A DNA stretch of 64,000 bases from positions 1,110,501 through 1,174,500 of the forward strand of contig CANTUR010001443.1 of assembly GCA_947683625.1 (NCBI GenBank), in the 5' to 3' direction. Source of the stretch: Mallotus nudiflorus. Lineage: Eukaryota; Streptophyta; Magnoliopsida; Malpighiales; Euphorbiaceae. A model generated the notes under the pieces. The model saw only the letters and a program-made list of their open reading frames with translations. It did no database searches and was not told the origin of the DNA. This document shows, piece after piece, positions 1 to 10,803 of the stretch; position 1 is the first letter of the stretch, and each line of letters opens with the position of its first letter. The position numbers and the translations under genes are program-made.

Positions 1-100
1 TAGGATCATAAAACAAAAAAAAATCTACATATTTAAAACATTAATTATATATTATAACAAAAATGAGTTTACAATTTAAATTATATATATATATATATCC

Positions 101-159
101 AAAACCTATGAAGCACTGACACTTCAAATAGGAAGGAGTATCCATGTCAAATAATTTTT

Positions 160-200
<41 letters not shown>

Positions 201-262
201 AAACCTATGAAGCACTGACACTTCAAATAGGAAGGAGTATCCATGTCAAATAATTTTTGGAT
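101..262. repeat. 63-bp direct duplication separated by a (TA)n microsatellite
   Basis: A 63-bp block beginning AAAACCTATGAAGCACTGAC occurs at 101-163 and again, nearly identical, at 200-262. A TA dinucleotide run lies between them (about 162-197) and another precedes the first copy (about 82-98). The near identity suggests a recent slippage or unequal-exchange duplication. No coding function is supported. Confidence 0.9.
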
Positions 263-1089
263 GCCGACACATGCCCTACACGTGTCCGACATGGCTAGAC
301 ACATGCCCTATTAATTTTTTATTTTTTATTTTTCAGGAAGGACACAGTTAGGACACTTTTTAACTCCATATGAATAAATCAATACAAGGCTGATCCCTCT
401 ACTAACAACTCAAGCCTTAAAGCTTTGCTCACATAGAGTGAGGCACCTCATATTCCTCAAACTTTGAGCTTGAGGATATCTCTATTGGGCTCAAGGTTTT
501 CCCTTTACCACTGATAGAAGAAGAATTTTTTATTTTTTTTGCTAGTTCCTTCTTTATTGAGAGGGAATCCTTTATCATCACACCGATAGACCTCCCCCTA
601 GTCATCAGTCAAGAATAGCTCATTTTCTTTTCTTCTAAAAGTGAGGCATCTTTCAGTGGAGCAAGCTAAGAGGATTAGGATTCAAAAGCTCCTACTTCAT
701 ATTGGCTCTTAAGCCTAGCCAATTGAGTTATCTCTTAAATAGAAAATTTGAACTTCACTGTTTTAGAGGTCACCATAGACTCACAAAACACTAAAAAAAT
801 AAACAAACAACAATAACAGCAAAACATAAATACATATATGTATTTCAACATAAATAAAACGTACGCGAGATAGCTTAAGGGAAATCAGTCTAAAGAGAAT
901 AAAGACTACCAGAATCTCTTAAAGGGAACCTAGCATAAACACATTGGATATCGTATCCTTTTCCCTCTCTTGCTATCATTTCAAAGCCTATTTTTCATCA
1001 CTAGAAATTGTTGGCCATTAACTCACTTCCTTAGATATATCTCTTAAAGTTAAAGTAAAACCTCATTCAGTTACAGGGCCACCACCTCT
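263..1089. other. No clear gene; degraded repeat-like sequence
   Basis: AT-rich sequence with many stops in all frames. On the minus strand about 480-790 can be read as a broken reading frame that may extend the retrotransposon remnant at 1090-1575, but I cannot assign a domain. Nothing else is supported. Confidence 0.5.
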
Positions 1090-1575
1090 CTATCCAGTAA
1101 CCAATAATTTATTTTGCCAAGATTTATCAATATCAGGGTGGTTTCCAAATATTGTAAGCTTTTGATGATTTTTAAAAGTATTTAAACTACTCTACAATTG
1201 TTTAAACTTAAAAAAGGCTCCGAATAAATTCACTGTAAGGGAAATTCCCATCTTCTCATAGAGAATACAAAATGAAGACATTACCAAAATACCATGGGGA
1301 GTCATAAATCTAAGACACTTAATATAAAATTCAAAGACGTCTACAAAGAATTAATTGGGAGGAAGATCTAACCCATACTCTATTTATTTTATTAAAAAGG
1401 TCATTTCTTTTTCATCCCTCTGAGCATCTACTATTTCAAAGGAATTTTCTGGAGCCCAACTCCTCTCATTCCTAGAGCGAACCCTAATCTGAACCACATC
1501 ATCATGATAAGGTCTACCTAGCAATGCTTTGAGGAAATGCCTAAAAGAATATAAGACAAAAAGAAGAAAGAACAC
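1090..1575 (-). pseudogene. Decayed retrotransposon gag-like / 'putative gypsy-type' domain remnant
   Basis: The minus strand holds one reading frame from about 1575 to 1100 interrupted only by stops (TAA, TAA and TAG where CAA or CAG would restore glutamine). Between the stops it reads segments such as FFVDVFEFYIKCLRFMTPHG and LYEKMGISLTVNLFGAFFKF. The pattern of a proline-glycine turn, a Phe-rich helix and then GI-x-LTVNLF-x-x-FF resembles the plant 'putative gypsy-type transposon' domain found in decayed Ty3 elements. The assignment is from memory of the family pattern. No LTRs for this copy are visible, so it is a fragment. Confidence 0.35.
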
Positions 1576-2177
1576 GGGATGTACCTATTTAAGCAAAACT
1601 TGCAAAGTGATACTAAAAGGAATGACGCCACTAGAAACTAAAGAAGAAAAAAATGAACAATAAATAGAGGGGGAGAGAGAGATCTAAAAAGATTCTAAAA
1701 TTTTTTGGACAAAAAGAAAAGATTGTATTAAATAGGGGAGCTAGTGGAAAAGGCAGGTACAATAAATTGTGATAACTTAAAAAATTTTAATTTCCTGCTC
1801 TTGTGATCATGGGAGACATTAAACAATCATAATCAATGTTAATTATAGACTACATCCTATACACTAGCTCTACCATGTGTCACTCACTAAAAAGGAAAGT
1901 ACATGTGTCGCTTGTCCTTAATCTCAAAATGAATAAATACTATTAGGGTTGTATTGCAAGTTATAAATTCATTCAATATAAATCCTGAGACTAGAGTATA
2001 GTCTTACGAATTAGGGGACAACTAATGATACTTCAATTTATTTATCCAATAACAATGAGACACATGTAAAAATCTCTACAACTTACTGATAAAAATCTCT
2101 ACAACTTACTTGCACATTATCAACCTTTGACTTGATAAACTTGCCAACTTGATAACAGAACTAATAAAGGTCTCTAA
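1576..2177. other. Intergenic, no gene seen
   Basis: Purine-rich then AT-rich sequence lying between the remnant and the solo LTR. It holds a short local duplication near 2067-2108 (an AAAATCTCTACAACTTACT-type block occurs twice). No coding or RNA feature is supported. Confidence 0.5.
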
Positions 2178-5100
2178 TGTAATATCTCGAATTTTTAAAT
2201 ATTTTTATACTGTATTGAGATATACAATGTTAATAATTTTTGTATATATTTATGACATTTTTAAGAGTTGTTAATTGTTTAAAGTTAATTTTAATTATTT
2301 TACATTATTTTAAGTATTTTACGTAAAATTTTTGAAGAAATTTTATTTTTGAGGAAATTGACACGTAAATAATTTAATACTATTTATTTAAACTAATTTT
2401 ATGAATTTGCATGAACTCATATATAATTTTACAGTGCTAAAATAAATTGTATATATGTGTATTTATTTAAATTAATTAGAGCTCAATTAATTTTCTTAAT
2501 TTTATTATTAAATATAATAAAATATTTGTGTGGTGAATATCATTTGTGTGTGGGATTATATTATTATAATATATATAAGGTGGATATATATATACTTATA
2601 TACACGTTTTTTTAAATAAAAAAATCAAAGTTACCTTATTTACGATTTTGCCCCTCCCTTCATCTGCTTCCTCCCAACACGTTTTCAACCATTTCAAGCT
2701 GGTTTTCTTTGTTGTCACTGTGCTTTTCGATGTGCCACCTTCCCTTCCAGCCATTCCCGACATCCCAAGCTCCCATTTCTGGCGTTGTTTGGCCGGATTT
2801 TCATCAAGAGGCCGAAAGTTGCTCCTAACTCCGATCAAGCACTTTTCGGCTACCAAATTCAATGCCGTCAGTCTCTATCTTCTCCTTGAGCTCTGTTGAG
2901 TGTGATTTCAAGCTTTTTTTCACTTGATTTGGTATAGAATTGCTTAGGTTTCAATTTCTTCAAATCAGCCATTTTGGGTTTCAAATTTTTTTTAGCTTCA
3001 ATTTGGTTGATTAATGAAAAATTCCTTCACAAACTTTGTTCCTAGAAGCTTAATCTACATGCTGTAATTTTTTTAGAATTTTTGGAATTTATTTTAATTT
3101 TTATGAATTTTTTATTATTTTATTAATATTTTCTAATTTTCGAAAATTAATTAATTAAATTATGAAATTATTTTTTATGGTGATTATAGGAGTTTAAATG
3201 AATTATAGAAATTTATTTGTAATTTTTGTGAATTTTTATGTATTTATTTGGAATTTATTAAGTTTATGTAATTTTGAAAAATAGGGTTAATTATGTATTT
3301 AATTGAAATAAATTGGTTAATTGAGTATATTTATTGATATTATGGAAATATATTTTGAGAAAATTAATTTTGAGTAATTATATTATTTTTGGTGAATTTT
3401 TGGATTTATTTTAGTAAATTTATATATATAGGGGTATTTTGGTAATTTTACACTAAATTGGTTAAAAATGTAATTAAATTGGTTTTAATAGTTATTTAGG
3501 GTATAAAAATGATTTCTAAAAATTATTTAGTATTTTTAACTAATTAAAACTATTTTTCGTAAATTATTTTCAAATTATATATATAATATACGATTTTTCT
3601 AAATAAATGAGTTTTTATCGGTTTTTAACGTGTTTTAGGGTTAATTACGTAATTTGAATTTATAAAATGTATTTTTATTATATAAGGGAATTTTCGGTAT
3701 TTTATAATTATTCTATGAATTGTAAACCTTAGTCGGTGAATTGTAGTTTGGAGTCCGATCGAGGGATTGTGGTTGTGAATTTGGTGTTATTCCGAAGTGT
3801 GTTTTCTTTACAGGACCGGCTCTACTCTTTGGAGATATCTATTTTACAGGGGAGATTCTGTTGAATTTTCAGTAGAATTCTCGTAAAACGTCATGTCCGG
3901 TCAAATCCCTATTCTAATTTTGTGTCTAAAATTCTAGATCGAATCTTTAGAATTTCCGTTAAATTTATTCTGATTTCATGTTGTCATTTGTTTGTCTAGC
4001 TGCGTCGAGATCGAGGTCTAATGGACCAGGCCTGCCGAGTTTGTCTCGTGGAGCGCTAACATGTGAGTTATTATACTGTATATATATGCATTGCATATAG
4101 GATGCATGACTTATGATTTTTATTTTCATTATATGTTTAAACAATAATTTAATTATAATATGATTTGGTATATTTTCGGTTTATTTTTAGTATATCTTGA
4201 TATATAAATGTTTGTATATTTTCTATATACATTTAATATATCGTTGGTATACTTAGAGTTTATTTTTGATATATGTATGTTAGATATTTAGGTTTATGTT
4301 TGTTATAATTTAATATTTATACATGATTTAAATGTGCATCGAACCATAATTATTTTATTAAATGATTAGTATAATTTAGGTTTATTCTTAAATAATTGCA
4401 TGCTATATTATAAACCTACACTTAAATTATTTTTAAGTTTATTTTTGGTATATTTTGATTTATTTCCAAATAAATACATGTTTTATTATTAAATTAAACC
4501 TAACACATTAGTGGTATATTTAGGGTTTATTTTTTATATATGCATGCTAGATAATTAGGTTCATTTTTAGTATATTTGTGAATATATGATAAACACAAAT
4601 ACATATTTAAATGAATATTTATACATAAATGTTTTATTAAATGATTTGTGTACTTATGGTATATCTTTTGTATATTTAAGTATATTTTTAAGAAAATGCA
4701 TGTTATATTATTGTTACTCATTTAAATTGTTTTTAACTATATTAATGATTTATCTTTAGTTTATTTCATATTTTATTTGACACTTATATATATATATATA
4801 CCTGAAATATACTAGGTATATTTTTGGTATATATATATATATGGTTGGTTTTACTATTATGAATATTGTTCTACATTAATTATTTTCCGAATGAATGATT
4901 TATTCTAAGTGAAAGATATCAATAGAACGTGCTTCCTAGTGGGCAGCACTAAGACCGTGTACGTACCGGTACGATAGATAAGGATTGAGTGAGAGTTAAT
5001 TTTGGGTGATTACAATTGATTAGATTGATTTGACTGAGATTAATGGTATGATAGATAGTGTGATTGCAAGGCCAATAACACTGACAGTCAGACTACTGGA

Positions 5101-5965
5101 GCTCGGTCGACTTAGTGTCTCGGGGCCAGTCTACTGTCCATAGTGGAATGAATCTATTAGGTCAATTGAGATGTGAGGTGATAGATAGTGTGATTGCTGG
5201 AGCTTGGTTGACCAAGTGTCTCGGGGCCAATCACACTGGCAGTTAGACTGCTGGAGCTCGGTTGATTTAGTGTCTCGGGGCCAATCTGCTGTCCAATTTA
5301 GAATAAGTGTTCTATTTGGAATCAAGTGAGCATGTATGGATAGAGTGATGATGTGATTGTTTGAGGTTGCTATTATTTAGGGTTCTATGGATCCTTCATG
5401 AATTAAAACAAACGTTTTCTACATTTAGTATATTTATAAAAGCAAAGTTTGACATTCGTGTGAATTGTGTGTATATACATACATATATATAATAATGTCT
5501 GATTCTTATGGTTTAGATTGCATGTATATATAGTATAATAATTCACTCAGTGAGGTCTGACCCCCCTCAATTATTTTTTTCAAGAGATCCCATATCGTCA
5601 GGCCTTAGTTGTAGAGTTCCTCGCCAGTGTTCTTCAGTCCCGGCTATTTTATGCAAATGTATATTCTGAACTTTGAATTGTATTCTAGAAACTACAGTAG
5701 TAGTGTTATTATATTGGAAGTGTATTATTTTGTTTGGATATTAAATACTCTGAGAATTTGTGTTTGAACATTGTACGAATATATATTCATTTATAAAAGG
5801 ATTTGGAGTATTTATTTTATATATTGATTCAGAAAAATTTTAATTCTGTCATACTTTTATTTAATTATTGCATGATTTTATTTTCTAAGGCTTGCTACGG
5901 GTTTCGGATTCGAAAGAATTTCCGTTCCCTAGCGCTGGTCATGACTCCTAGTTTGGGTCGTGACA
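2178..5965 (+). mobile_element. Solo LTR of Ty3/gypsy family G (copy 1, plus strand, 3788 bp)
   Basis: It starts TGTAATATCTCG and ends TTTGGGTCGTGACA, the same termini as the paired LTRs of the complete element at 51926-62815, and keeps the same modules in order: an AT-rich start, a CT-rich leader near 2650-2890, an acceptor-like TTTCTTTACAG near 3810, the conserved hairpin block near 4940, GGAGCTCGG minisatellite units near 5095-5300, and the terminal GCTTGCTACGGG block. It is longer than the other copies, partly because the minisatellite part is duplicated. The 5-bp flanks (TCTAA left, TGTCA right) do not match, so it may derive from recombination between different insertions or have a rearranged edge. 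Confidence 0.88.
2648..2899 (+). promoter_or_regulatory. CT-rich leader module of LTR copy 1, downstream of an AT-rich presumed promoter
   Basis: A GC- and CT-rich stretch follows TA-rich sequence (about 2565-2600) and ends near a donor-like TTTGGTATAG at about 2930. The same arrangement, TA run then CT-rich block then GATTTGGTATRG, recurs in the other LTR copies, for example 52480-52765 and 60100-60405. It is open in one frame for 83 codons, but that frame is not conserved between copies, so I treat it as transcribed leader rather than a gene. Promoter function is inferred. Confidence 0.4.
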
Positions 5966-6539
5966 TGTCAAAAGATCATGCTTTAACTCTCTCTCATGGT
6001 GCTCTTGACAATATTCACTCTCAAGAATTATCCTCACTATGGAGTTCGAGAGCAGTTATCATTTTCTGACACACATTAACTACTATCTCTATTAGTTGAT
6101 TATAGTACTGTTAAAGCCGTCACTATATCTATAGTGACCAATCATACTTGTCCTTAGGACTACTATAGCTTATAATTTTCTAGTCCCTTGGATAAGCTCA
6201 TCTACCTAACCACAAAAGTATAAAATAAAAAGGAACATAGAGGTATGGCTCATTCTCCTTAAACACTCATTCTTTTTCTTCTTCTTCTTTCATATACTAA
6301 TCTCTATTGAATAAGCACATTTCATGAATGGAATTTCCTTTATACTGAAGCTTCTTGTTTCCCTTTGATTTTACTTAGCATCATTGCTTTTAGTGCATTT
6401 GCACATCCATTCACTCAAAGGAGATTTCCTGACTTTACCATCAGAGGCCTAAAACCCTTTTTACCAAGGTGTTTTGTCTTCCTGTAGGACTTCAAAGCTT
6501 AGCCAGAGCTAAAAGTACAAAACACCCACATCAGCAACC
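5966..6539. other. Intergenic, no gene seen
   Basis: Sequence between the solo LTR and the 3' end of the NF-YC pseudogene. It includes a pyrimidine run near 6265-6290. It may hold former 3'-untranslated sequence of the pseudogene, but nothing in it proves this. Confidence 0.5.
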
Positions 6540-6962
6540 GATATAATTTGCTTGCTTAAGATTCTGGAAGCAGCGATTATGGCCATATCAACTGTGCTGG
6601 GCAAAAGTATTGGCCATAAAGAGTTTAATCAACCGCAGTCTTATCAACACTCATTCTCATAGCTATAACCTATGGTGAAGCTGAGGCTACATGTAATAGT
6701 ATGAAACAACTTCAATTGGGCCTCTAACAAAAGGACTCCCTCTTGAGACAGATGCTAGCATTTTGTCTTTCAAATTCTCTCTTTGAACAATATTCACCAA
6801 AAAAAATTTATCAATCCTTGTAATTGTCACAGCAATGTCATTTTTATAGAGCATCCTCCTTTTGTTCTCGTCAGTGTGATTCTCATACCATAATTTCAGT
6901 TTGAGAATGAACATCTCACAAGCTTTGGCAAATATGATAGGAGCTTTAACCGATATTATCCT

Positions 6963-7152
6963 TATTAAGTATACGATCAAAGCCCCATATTGGCTAGAAG
7001 TGGGAAGGATCATGGGTATATAAGGATGGACAAATATCTCCATTGGTATGAGGCCTTTTGGGGTAAAGCCTAAGAGCAAATCCATGAGGGTTTAGACCCA
7101 AAGTGGACAATATCATACCAATGTGGAGATATGTGATGTCTGTAGTCCGACA
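6963..7152 (+). repeat. TRIM 5' LTR (190 bp)
   Basis: It starts TATTAAG and ends TCCGACA. The presumed ancestral ends TGTCGG and CCGACA are inverted complements, and the start has changed. It contains GGGTATATAAGGATGG (about 7014-7029), a TATA-like box. Confidence 0.88.
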
Positions 7153-7492
7153 AATGATATCAGAGCCATACCCCGAAGTTAGCCATGGTTAATGAATCCT
7201 CAAAATTTTGAACAAATGTAGTGGGCTCCAATTAGATCACGATGTGATACGTGGATAAGCTTTATTAGATAGGCGGTGTGCTTCAGATGCTTCATGGACA
7301 TGTCTTGACCCCAACACGATGAAGAGAAGTTGACCTAGATAAAGTCAAACTCTAGTTCATTCTCTCCGGATGCTTCATAGACGTGTCCTGACCCCAACAT
7401 GGTGAAGTGGAGAGGAATCCTAGATGGTTAGAGTGGATGGATAAATAATCGTTTAAGAGGAGCCTCGCTGGTGCTTTGTTCGAGGGGAAGAT
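7153..7492 (+). other. TRIM interior with primer site, purine tract and an internal imperfect repeat
   Basis: PBS-like sequence lies at 7155-7166 and a purine tract at 7481-7490. An imperfect repeat with the core GATGCTTCATRGACRTGTCY and CTGACCCCAACA-type sequence is present near 7288-7325 and again near 7368-7405. No protein is encoded. Confidence 0.8.
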
Positions 7493-7682
7493 TATCGGGT
7501 ATACGACCAAAGTCCCACATTGGCTAGAAGTGGGGAGGATCATAGGTATATAAGAATGGAAAAATATCTCCATTCGTATGAGGCCTTTTGGGGTAGAGCT
7601 CAATAGTAAATCCATGAAGGTTTAGATCCAAAGTGGACAATATTATACCAATATGGAGATACATGGTGTCTATAGTCCGATA
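7493..7682 (+). repeat. TRIM 3' LTR (190 bp)
   Basis: It aligns with 6963-7152 over its full length. It starts TATCGGG, ends TCCGATA, and keeps GGTATATAAGAATGG as TATA-like sequence. It differs from the 5' copy by scattered substitutions, so the insertion is not recent. Confidence 0.88.
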
Positions 7683-8025
7683 ATCCTCACATCTTCATCT
7701 ACCTTCATAATCTCTTAATCCTAGCCAAGGGTAAACTATGGTTCTTAAACCTAGTAGTTTGCTCAATATCTTAATACTGATTTGCCTAGAAGTTCTAGAG
7801 TTGCTGCTGCAATCGTTATTGTTGTTACTGCTGAATATGCTGATAAGCAAGTTGAGCTTAAGATGCAGCGCCACTTGCTAACTGAGCAGAAGATTAAAGT
7901 GATCTAGAGGTGGAAGGTCCCATCATCTGGTTAGCTTGATGGGTTGACACGCCATATGAAACTAGAACCGTTGTACTGCCAACCGTACCTGCTACATAAG
8001 GCTGACCATGTCGTTGTTGATTCAT

Positions 8026-8650
8026 GCTGGTGTCAGCCGGCTCGAAACACTTTCTTTATGCTACCCTTCTAGCGTAAAGTATAGATATCATTCAAATATA
8101 GGAGTAAAGACGCTCAAGATAAACTCCAATGGATCAATTTACAAAAACATAACTTCAACAAAGCAAATGACTTCTAGTAATTAGTAAATTAAATTTTACA
8201 AAAACAGGGAAAAAAGAGCTTAAACTCCACTAATCTACAACTCCACATGTCAACTATTTTGCATGCGATACTTATAAAAATGATTATAAATAAATAAACC
8301 TATTTTAGCTGAATGATTCTTGATGTTCTTGACACTCTAAAGCCGAAGGGAAAAAAAGGAGAAATTATATAAAGTAACTTAGATTACTAAAGTGGCTTCA
8401 AATGCCACCATGAACATTAATTTCAAAACTGAACGGGGTCTTATGAGTACAACTATGATCATTTTGTGTAACAATGATTTTTATATTCAACACCACAAAA
8501 TGGGAAGTAATTTTTAGTTGGAGAGTACCTTTGCTAGAATTGTATTAAGGAGATTATTGTGGTGAATCTTTGAATCCAAGTTCTAGAAATTCATGAGGGG
8601 AAAAACTCAATAAGAAAAACATTAATCAAGAAAGTCATGACAGAAAACTA
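8026..8650. other. Intergenic, no gene seen
   Basis: Sequence upstream of the pseudogene start with no conserved domain in any frame and no repeat boundary that I can define. Confidence 0.5.
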
Positions 8651-9103
8651 TTGAGTTTCAGACTTGCTACAGACAGGCCCTTCCAATTCTTGAGGACTAC
8701 AAGTGATCTAATTCTCATGGCCATGGGCCGCGTTCAGCGAATAAAAGGCAGGCTCCGAAAAATGGTTTCTTCAAAATTAATTCTAATGCAACTCTTAACA
8801 GTAGGTTTTGGGGAATTTATAAGAGATGCTACTGGTTGTGCTCAAGCACCAACAGCTTCAAGAACTGATAGTTTTTATGCTACTAAAATAACTGAAGCTC
8901 TCGCCTATTGTCTTGCATTTAAATTGGCCCTATCTTTGCATTTATCTCATGTGGTTGTGGAAAGTGACTGTCTTCCTTTGATTCAAAATCTTGAAGCAAC
9001 TACTCAAGAACAAACAGAATTGGGACTGATTATTTGTGACATTCAGGAGCTATATCAGAACTTACATTACATTGCAAGAGCTTTTCCACCCTCACCATTT
9101 TGA
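8651..9103 (+). pseudogene. Orphan RNase H-like (RVT_3-type) fragment, probably from a non-LTR retrotransposon
   Basis: An open frame of about 150 codons lacks a convincing ATG at its 5' edge. It contains GFGEFIRDATG near 8810 (the first strand and catalytic Asp region of plant RNase H-like domains), then EALAYCLAFKLALSLHLSHV (helix with catalytic Glu) and VVESDCLPLIQNLEA (third catalytic Asp). This is the order seen in RVT_3 domains of plant LINE elements and their domesticated relatives. The final helix and last catalytic residue are missing because the frame diverges after about 9085. No reverse transcriptase lies next to it, so it is a fragment. A short captured host exon is less likely. 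Confidence 0.6.
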
Positions 9104-10466
9104 CTATGAACACTCCAGAAAACACTTCCAGCATCATCAAACTTACCGATATCAATGAAAATAGCCGTAAAAGCACCACAAACCACCATGGGAACCGTAG
9201 AATTAGTCTTGTAAGAAACTCTTAACAACCTTTTTGTAGACCCAGCCGCATTCCATCAACAGCACATGAAATTTCGACCTTGGAGATCTCAAGTGAAGTT
9301 ATAACAGTGAAACAAATGTGTTGATTACATTAGAACACATGATGCTCAATGCCCTATTGTTCTCTTGAGAATGGTGTGTCATTGAACGTTGGAGAAGGCC
9401 AATGTTCTGGAAATTATAATTGATTTGTTGCAAAGGAGTTTTTGAGAGTGCAAAAGCCCCTCCTTGTTCAAGAAGTAGCATATATATGGTGCTTACTGCA
9501 ATTGAAAAGCAATAGGATAAATTTAAATTAAATAATTGTACCAGCACCTGTTTAATAAATCAACAGCGTAATTATATTAAAATTAATCTAATGGTTTTTA
9601 GATTTGTTTGTACACATACAAACATATGTACCGTATATATTAGTTTTTTAAATTTAATAAATTTTAATTTAATTAAAAAATCATAAAAATTCATGTACCT
9701 TTCTACAATTAGTAAAAAAAAATAGTTTTAATATAGCATTTATATGAATCAACTCATACAATTTTAAATGTTATGTTAATAAGATTTGGCTACATGTTCA
9801 ACCTGTATACTGGATTGCAAAAAAAAAATTGAAGGATTGTTTATTAATTTGCCAAATTAAAAAATAATTAAATTGCAAAAAAAAAAAACAAATTTATTTA
9901 TTTATTTTGCATTTAACCAAAAAAAAGGCCAATAGGCTAGTTATAACCTTGTGAAGTGAATGGGATACTGAATCACCTCAAATATAATGACAAGCCAATA
10001 AACATATGTGAGTTTCAGAGTTTAATGAATGGTGTAACAAACGAAAAAAAAAAAAGCTGGATGAAATCAAAGAATGGATAGCAACTGGTTCAAGTGAGTA
10101 GCTAGAATATCAATAAATTCAAGCTGAATAAGCAGAAGGATCTCAGCTAAACTCAACCTAAAGGCAGTTCTACATCACTAGTATGAGGCAGCGTAGCGAC
10201 TGGTTCGATTTCGTGGATCTGTTTGTACTAAAACTTCAGCAGCTCATTCAAAGCACAGGATTCACCCATCTTAACTGTTTGGGAATAAAATGATAAAACA
10301 AAGGCTTCCAAATCAGATATGCACAAATGCAACGCACTTAACCTGATACAGACACCAACACCAGCATCGCTGAAGGATTTACAGAGGGGTACTGCTACCA
10401 ATTTTACAGATCCTAATTAATTATACAACACATGCACATTTAGACTTGAAACACACAAGATCATTT
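9104..10466. other. Downstream flank of the host gene; no gene resolved
   Basis: It includes AT-rich runs with several poly-A tracts (about 9710-9905) and more mixed sequence at 10080-10466, which may be 3'-untranslated sequence of the minus-strand gene ending at 10467. Short open frames at 9299-9547 have no recognisable domain. Confidence 0.5.
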
Positions 10467-10803
10467 TCACCTCAACTTAGAATTCCATGCCAATTTCCTT
10501 TTCTTCCATCTAAATTTCAACATCTTCTCATATTTCCATCGTCTGAACTTCTCTTTATTCTTTAACCACTCTGAGTAATCCTTTTCTGGCTCGCATACAA
10601 TAAAGTCTGCTAACTCATCAAAATCAGACACTTTGGAACGCTTTCCTAGCAAGCACTTCAGGTAGGTTTCACCATTACAGGTTCTCACAGAATTGTTGGC
10701 TACGATGACAGCAGAATCTAGGCCATTCGGGTCAGAGGAATTTTCTGAAGTTTCTACTTGGTCGCGTTGTTTCCTTTTGTCAGAAACGACCACTGATTTT
10801 GTT
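10467..10803 (-). CDS. Exon 5 of the unknown host gene, with stop codon
   Basis: The acceptor is GGCTATATATTCAG after a long pyrimidine run. The first base completes AGA (Arg). It reads TKSVVVSDKRKQRDQVETSE, then an acidic stretch (DFDELADFIVCEPEKDYSEW) and a basic helical tail, and ends at TGA 10469-10467. Confidence 0.8.

Larger units (their letters stand above)
6963..7682 (+). mobile_element. TRIM (terminal-repeat retrotransposon in miniature), complete, 720 bp
   Basis: Two direct repeats of exactly 190 bp flank a 340-bp interior. The element is bounded by a perfect 5-bp target duplication ATCCT (6958-6962 and 7683-7687). The 5' repeat is followed by a primer-site-like TGATATCAGAGC (7155-7166, one mismatch to the initiator-Met-type TGGTATCAGAGC), and the 3' repeat is preceded by a purine tract CGAGGGGAAG (7481-7490). 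The interior has no coding capacity, so the element must have been mobilised in trans. Removing it plus one TSD copy rejoins the NF-YC pseudogene in frame across the insertion point. Confidence 0.92.
6540..8025 (-). pseudogene. NF-YC (CCAAT-binding factor subunit C) pseudogene, split by a TRIM
   Basis: NF-YC is the histone-fold subunit of the trimeric NF-Y factor that binds CCAAT boxes in nuclear promoters. The minus strand from an ATG at 8025 reads an N-terminal region rich in glutamine and then stop codons where CAA or CAG would be expected, followed by NHSLPLARIK (about 7735), EIMKVDEDVR (7690-7720), then, beyond the TRIM, IISVKAPIIFAKACEMFI, ENHTDENKRRMLYKNDIAVT and a tail ending PIEVVSYYYM (6687). 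These match the conserved NF-YC core (ARIKKIMK, EAP-F-ACE, ENKRRTLQKNDIA). A one-base deletion after ARIK, many stops and the 720-bp insertion make it non-functional. The C-terminal part degrades below 6687 with a frame change. No intron is seen; since plant NF-YC coding regions are often intronless, a processed origin is possible but unproven. Confidence 0.85.

Noticed and set aside
9104..9240. Possible PPR-like or other exon on the minus strand
   Set aside because: A few PPR-like residues (KFDDAGSVFW) but no repeated 35-residue units and no consistent frame.
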